A stretch of 7,323 nt of DNA. It comes from Clostridiales bacterium (GTDB lineage Bacteria > Bacillota_A > Clostridia > Peptostreptococcales > Anaerovoracaceae). Location: positions 1 through 7,323 of the forward strand of contig SVCR01000078.1 in the NCBI GenBank assembly GCA_015058265.1, read 5' to 3'. The notes below the pieces were generated by a model. It saw only the letters and a program-made list of their open reading frames with translations, searched no databases and was not told where the DNA came from. Of this stretch, positions 5,715 through 7,323 are shown one piece after another. The first letter of the stretch is position 1; each line of letters begins with the position of its first letter. The position numbers and the translations under genes are program-made.

Positions 5715-7070
5715 TCATACCCCCTGTCCCTTGCCGCGAGTTTTCATCATGATAACCCCGATCGCAAGACCTATGAATGACGGGACTATCCATCCAAGTC
5801 CAAGATCGAAGAACGGAAACAGCTTTGATCCGAGTGATGTCAAAGCCGGAATATTCATTACTGTCTGTATTCCTTCAGGCAAAGTCTTGCAGAAATCAAA
5901 TACAGCCGGAATGAAAGCGCCGAGTGTTACCCATCTGTACACATACTTGCTGCCGCCGAACAGCTTCTCTGTAAGAGCCATTATTATAAGAACTGTAGCC
6001 AGCGGATACAGCAGCATCAGCACCGGTACCGCATAAGCGATGATAGCGGTAAGCCCGACATTCGAAATCGCAAATGAGAAAAGCGTAAATGCTACAGCCC
6101 ATCCTCTGTAGGTGAGCTTGCCGGGGAACATTTTCTCAAACATCTCCGAACAGCTGGTTACTAACCCGATGGCTGTCTTCAGACAGGCAAAGCTGATAGT
6201 AATAGCCAGTATCAGCCTTCCTGCTGAGCCGAGATAATGCCCTGATATCTGAGTCAGCGCTATCCCGCCGTTATCTGATACTTCAAACAGTCCTCTGGAC
6301 TGCGCTCCCATAATGATCGTAAAAATATAAACCAGAGCCATCAATGCCCCTGCTCCGACTCCGGCTTTGAGTGTCTCTCGAGCAACAGCTCTGTCTTCTT
6401 TAACATCCAGGTCCCTTACTATTCTGATGACAACGATCCCGAACACAAGACCGGCGATAGCATCCATAGTGCCATAGCCCTCTATAAACCCATGGAACAG
6501 AGCCCCTGTCTGATAATCAGCTACTGGCTCCACCTCAGAAATATGAGCTCCCGGATGAACCATAGCCACAACTATGAGGATAGCCAGAAAAGCCAGGAAT
6601 ATCGGATTGATCACCTTTCCTATCCACACCACTATCTGTCCGGGTTTTAAAGAGAAAAACAGCACAAGCGCAAAGAACACTAAGGTGAATAGCAGCTGCC
6701 CGATCCTGTATGATGACTCACTCATCATCGGTGCCACCCCGGTCGTGAACGATACCGTTGCACATCTCGGTATAGCAAAGAACGGTCCTATAGTCAGATA
6801 CATGGCTACAGTCAGTACTACGCCGTACCAGCCTGAGACCCTGCTGCTAAGCTGCAGCATGTCCTCGCTGTGAGTGTTGCCGATCGCCGCAACTGCCAGG
6901 ATCGGTATGCTTACTGCAGTCACACAGAATCCGATTATTGCCGGCCAGGAATTGCTTCCCGCCATCTGCCCGAGATGGACCGGAAAGATCAGGTTCCCTG
7001 CTCCGAAGAACATACCGAACAGTGTGCTCGCTACAGCGATAGTTTCTCTGAGGGTAAGTGTTTTTTTCAT
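5715..7070 (-). CDS. brnQ: Branched-chain amino acid:cation symporter BrnQ (LIVCS family)
   Basis: An inner-membrane carrier that takes up leucine, isoleucine and valine with Na+ or H+. It has 451 residues, close to the usual family length, with about 12 hydrophobic segments from residue 9 to 442. Seen: FGMFFGAGNLIFP at 18-30, the family's most typical motif; IGPFFAIPRCATVSF at 94-108; and EGYGTMDAIAGLVFG at 197-211. The tail is short and basic. The start MKKTLTLRE fits the family, but no good ribosome binding site precedes it. Instead its ATG overlaps the stop of a 17-codon ORF (TAATG), which suggests translation by coupling. It is the first large gene of a run brnQ, ybaK-type, EEP, sipW with gaps of 1, 23 and 24 bp. 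Confidence 0.95.
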   Translation of the reverse strand: MKKTLTLRETIAVASTLFGMFFGAGNLIFPVHLGQMAGSNSWPAIIGFCVTAVSIPILAVAAIGNTHSEDMLQLSSRVSGWYGVVLTVAMYLTIGPFFAIPRCATVSFTTGVAPMMSESSYRIGQLLFTLVFFALVLFFSLKPGQIVVWIGKVINPIFLAFLAILIVVAMVHPGAHISEVEPVADYQTGALFHGFIEGYGTMDAIAGLVFGIVVIRIVRDLDVKEDRAVARETLKAGVGAGALMALVYIFTIIMGAQSRGLFEVSDNGGIALTQISGHYLGSAGRLILAITISFACLKTAIGLVTSCSEMFEKMFPGKLTYRGWAVAFTLFSFAISNVGLTAIIAYAVPVLMLLYPLATVLIIMALTEKLFGGSKYVYRWVTLGAFIPAVFDFCKTLPEGIQTVMNIPALTSLGSKLFPFFDLGLGWIVPSFIGLAIGVIMMKTRGKGQGV

Positions 7071-7123
7071 TATTCGATATCATCCGCATCCACCGCCAGA
7101 TCAGCAGAACTGGCAGAATACAT
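7070..7123 (-). CDS. Possible 17-codon leader ORF before brnQ
   Basis: Encodes MYSASSADLAVDADDIE, from ATG at 7123 to TAA at 7072-7070, which overlaps the brnQ ATG as TAATG. A strong AGGAGG lies at 7135-7140, 11 nt upstream. An in-frame TAG directly precedes the ATG, so this is not the tail of a longer gene. It holds one Leu, one Val and one Ile but no run of them, so classical attenuation is not supported. It may simply deliver ribosomes to brnQ, which lacks its own site. Expression is unproven. Confidence 0.4.
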   Translation of the reverse strand: MYSASSADLAVDADDIE

Positions 7124-7183
7124 CTAAGCGGAGTCCTCCTCTTGATTTTCCCCCCTGTATTAAGATCCTCCTGCCGCGGATCA

Positions 7184-7318
7184 TCAGATCTCTCTTCTTC
7201 CCTCTATCGCCTTAAGGAGTGTTACCTCATCAGCGTATTCAAGATCTCCGCCGACCGGGATCCCATGAGCGATCCTGGTCACTTTGATCCCTGCAGGTTT
7301 CAAAGTGACCAGGATCGC
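7184..7318 (-). CDS. recR: Recombination mediator RecR, C-terminal fragment
   Basis: RecR works with RecF/RecO to load RecA on gapped DNA. Only the C-terminus is here: [10 protein letters not shown], then [29 protein letters not shown] and a double stop (TGATGA). This matches the end of Bacillus-type RecR closely. Upstream of LKPAG (beyond about 7304) the frame reads AILVT and then an in-frame TGA at 7319-7321. That is not RecR-like and falls inside the inverted copy at 7300-7323, so the 5' side of this fragment should not be trusted. The gene ends 60 bp before the brnQ leader ORF on the same strand with no clear terminator, so it may lead the same transcript. Confidence 0.88.
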   Translation of the reverse strand, partial: AILVTLKPAGIKVTRIAHGIPVGGDLEYADEVTLLKAIEGRREI

Positions 7319-7323
7319 TCATG
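7264..7323. repeat. Near-perfect 60-bp palindrome at the window end, probable fold-back artefact
   Basis: Arms 7264-7287 and 7300-7323 are perfect 24-bp reverse complements. The 12-bp centre contains the palindrome CCTGCAGG (7290-7297), so only two base pairs out of 30 fail to match. The left arm is genuine recR coding sequence; the right arm repeats it backwards, breaks the RecR frame with a stop, and ends exactly at the last base. This is the pattern of a chimeric read end, assembly fold-back or amplification hairpin. Confidence 0.8.

Overview
The window looks like chromosomal DNA of a low-to-mid GC Firmicute, most likely a gut- or rumen-type member of the Clostridia (Eubacteriales). The reasons are the AGGAG-type ribosome binding sites, the style of GlmM and RecR, a SipW-type (S26B) signal peptidase and a DUF3990/XRE gene pair of a kind I recall from that group. 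The assignment rests on protein character alone; no rRNA is present.

Layout. Bases 1-1821 (minus strand) hold an amino-sugar operon: nagB (glucosamine-6-phosphate deaminase) followed by glmM (phosphoglucosamine mutase, cut by the left edge). Its promoter is readable at 1892-1920. Bases 1947-3416 (plus strand) hold a two-gene unit that runs against all its neighbours: a DUF3990 protein with an ADP-ribosyltransferase-like fold signature (putative toxin) and, overlapping it by ATGA, an XRE-type DNA-binding protein (putative antitoxin/autoregulator). A 16-bp palindrome sits on its promoter and a hairpin at its end. Bases 3426-7070 (minus strand) hold a tightly packed run in transcription order brnQ (branched-chain amino acid:cation symporter), a YbaK/EbsC-type tRNA-editing deacylase, a membrane-anchored endonuclease/exonuclease/phosphatase-family protein and a SipW-like signal peptidase. 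A possible 17-codon leader ORF precedes brnQ. The right edge holds the C-terminal end of recR (minus strand), which runs into an almost perfect 60-bp palindrome ending at the last base of the window; this is probably an assembly or amplification fold-back.

How the genes work together. NagB and GlmM share glucosamine-6-phosphate: NagB moves it to or from fructose-6-phosphate, and GlmM commits it to UDP-GlcNAc and cell wall. The plus-strand pair is a self-contained accessory cassette, best read as a toxin-antitoxin-like module inserted between housekeeping operons. The brnQ cluster mixes transport, translation quality control and surface functions and shows no single obvious pathway. No tRNA, rRNA, CRISPR array, transposase or phage gene was seen.
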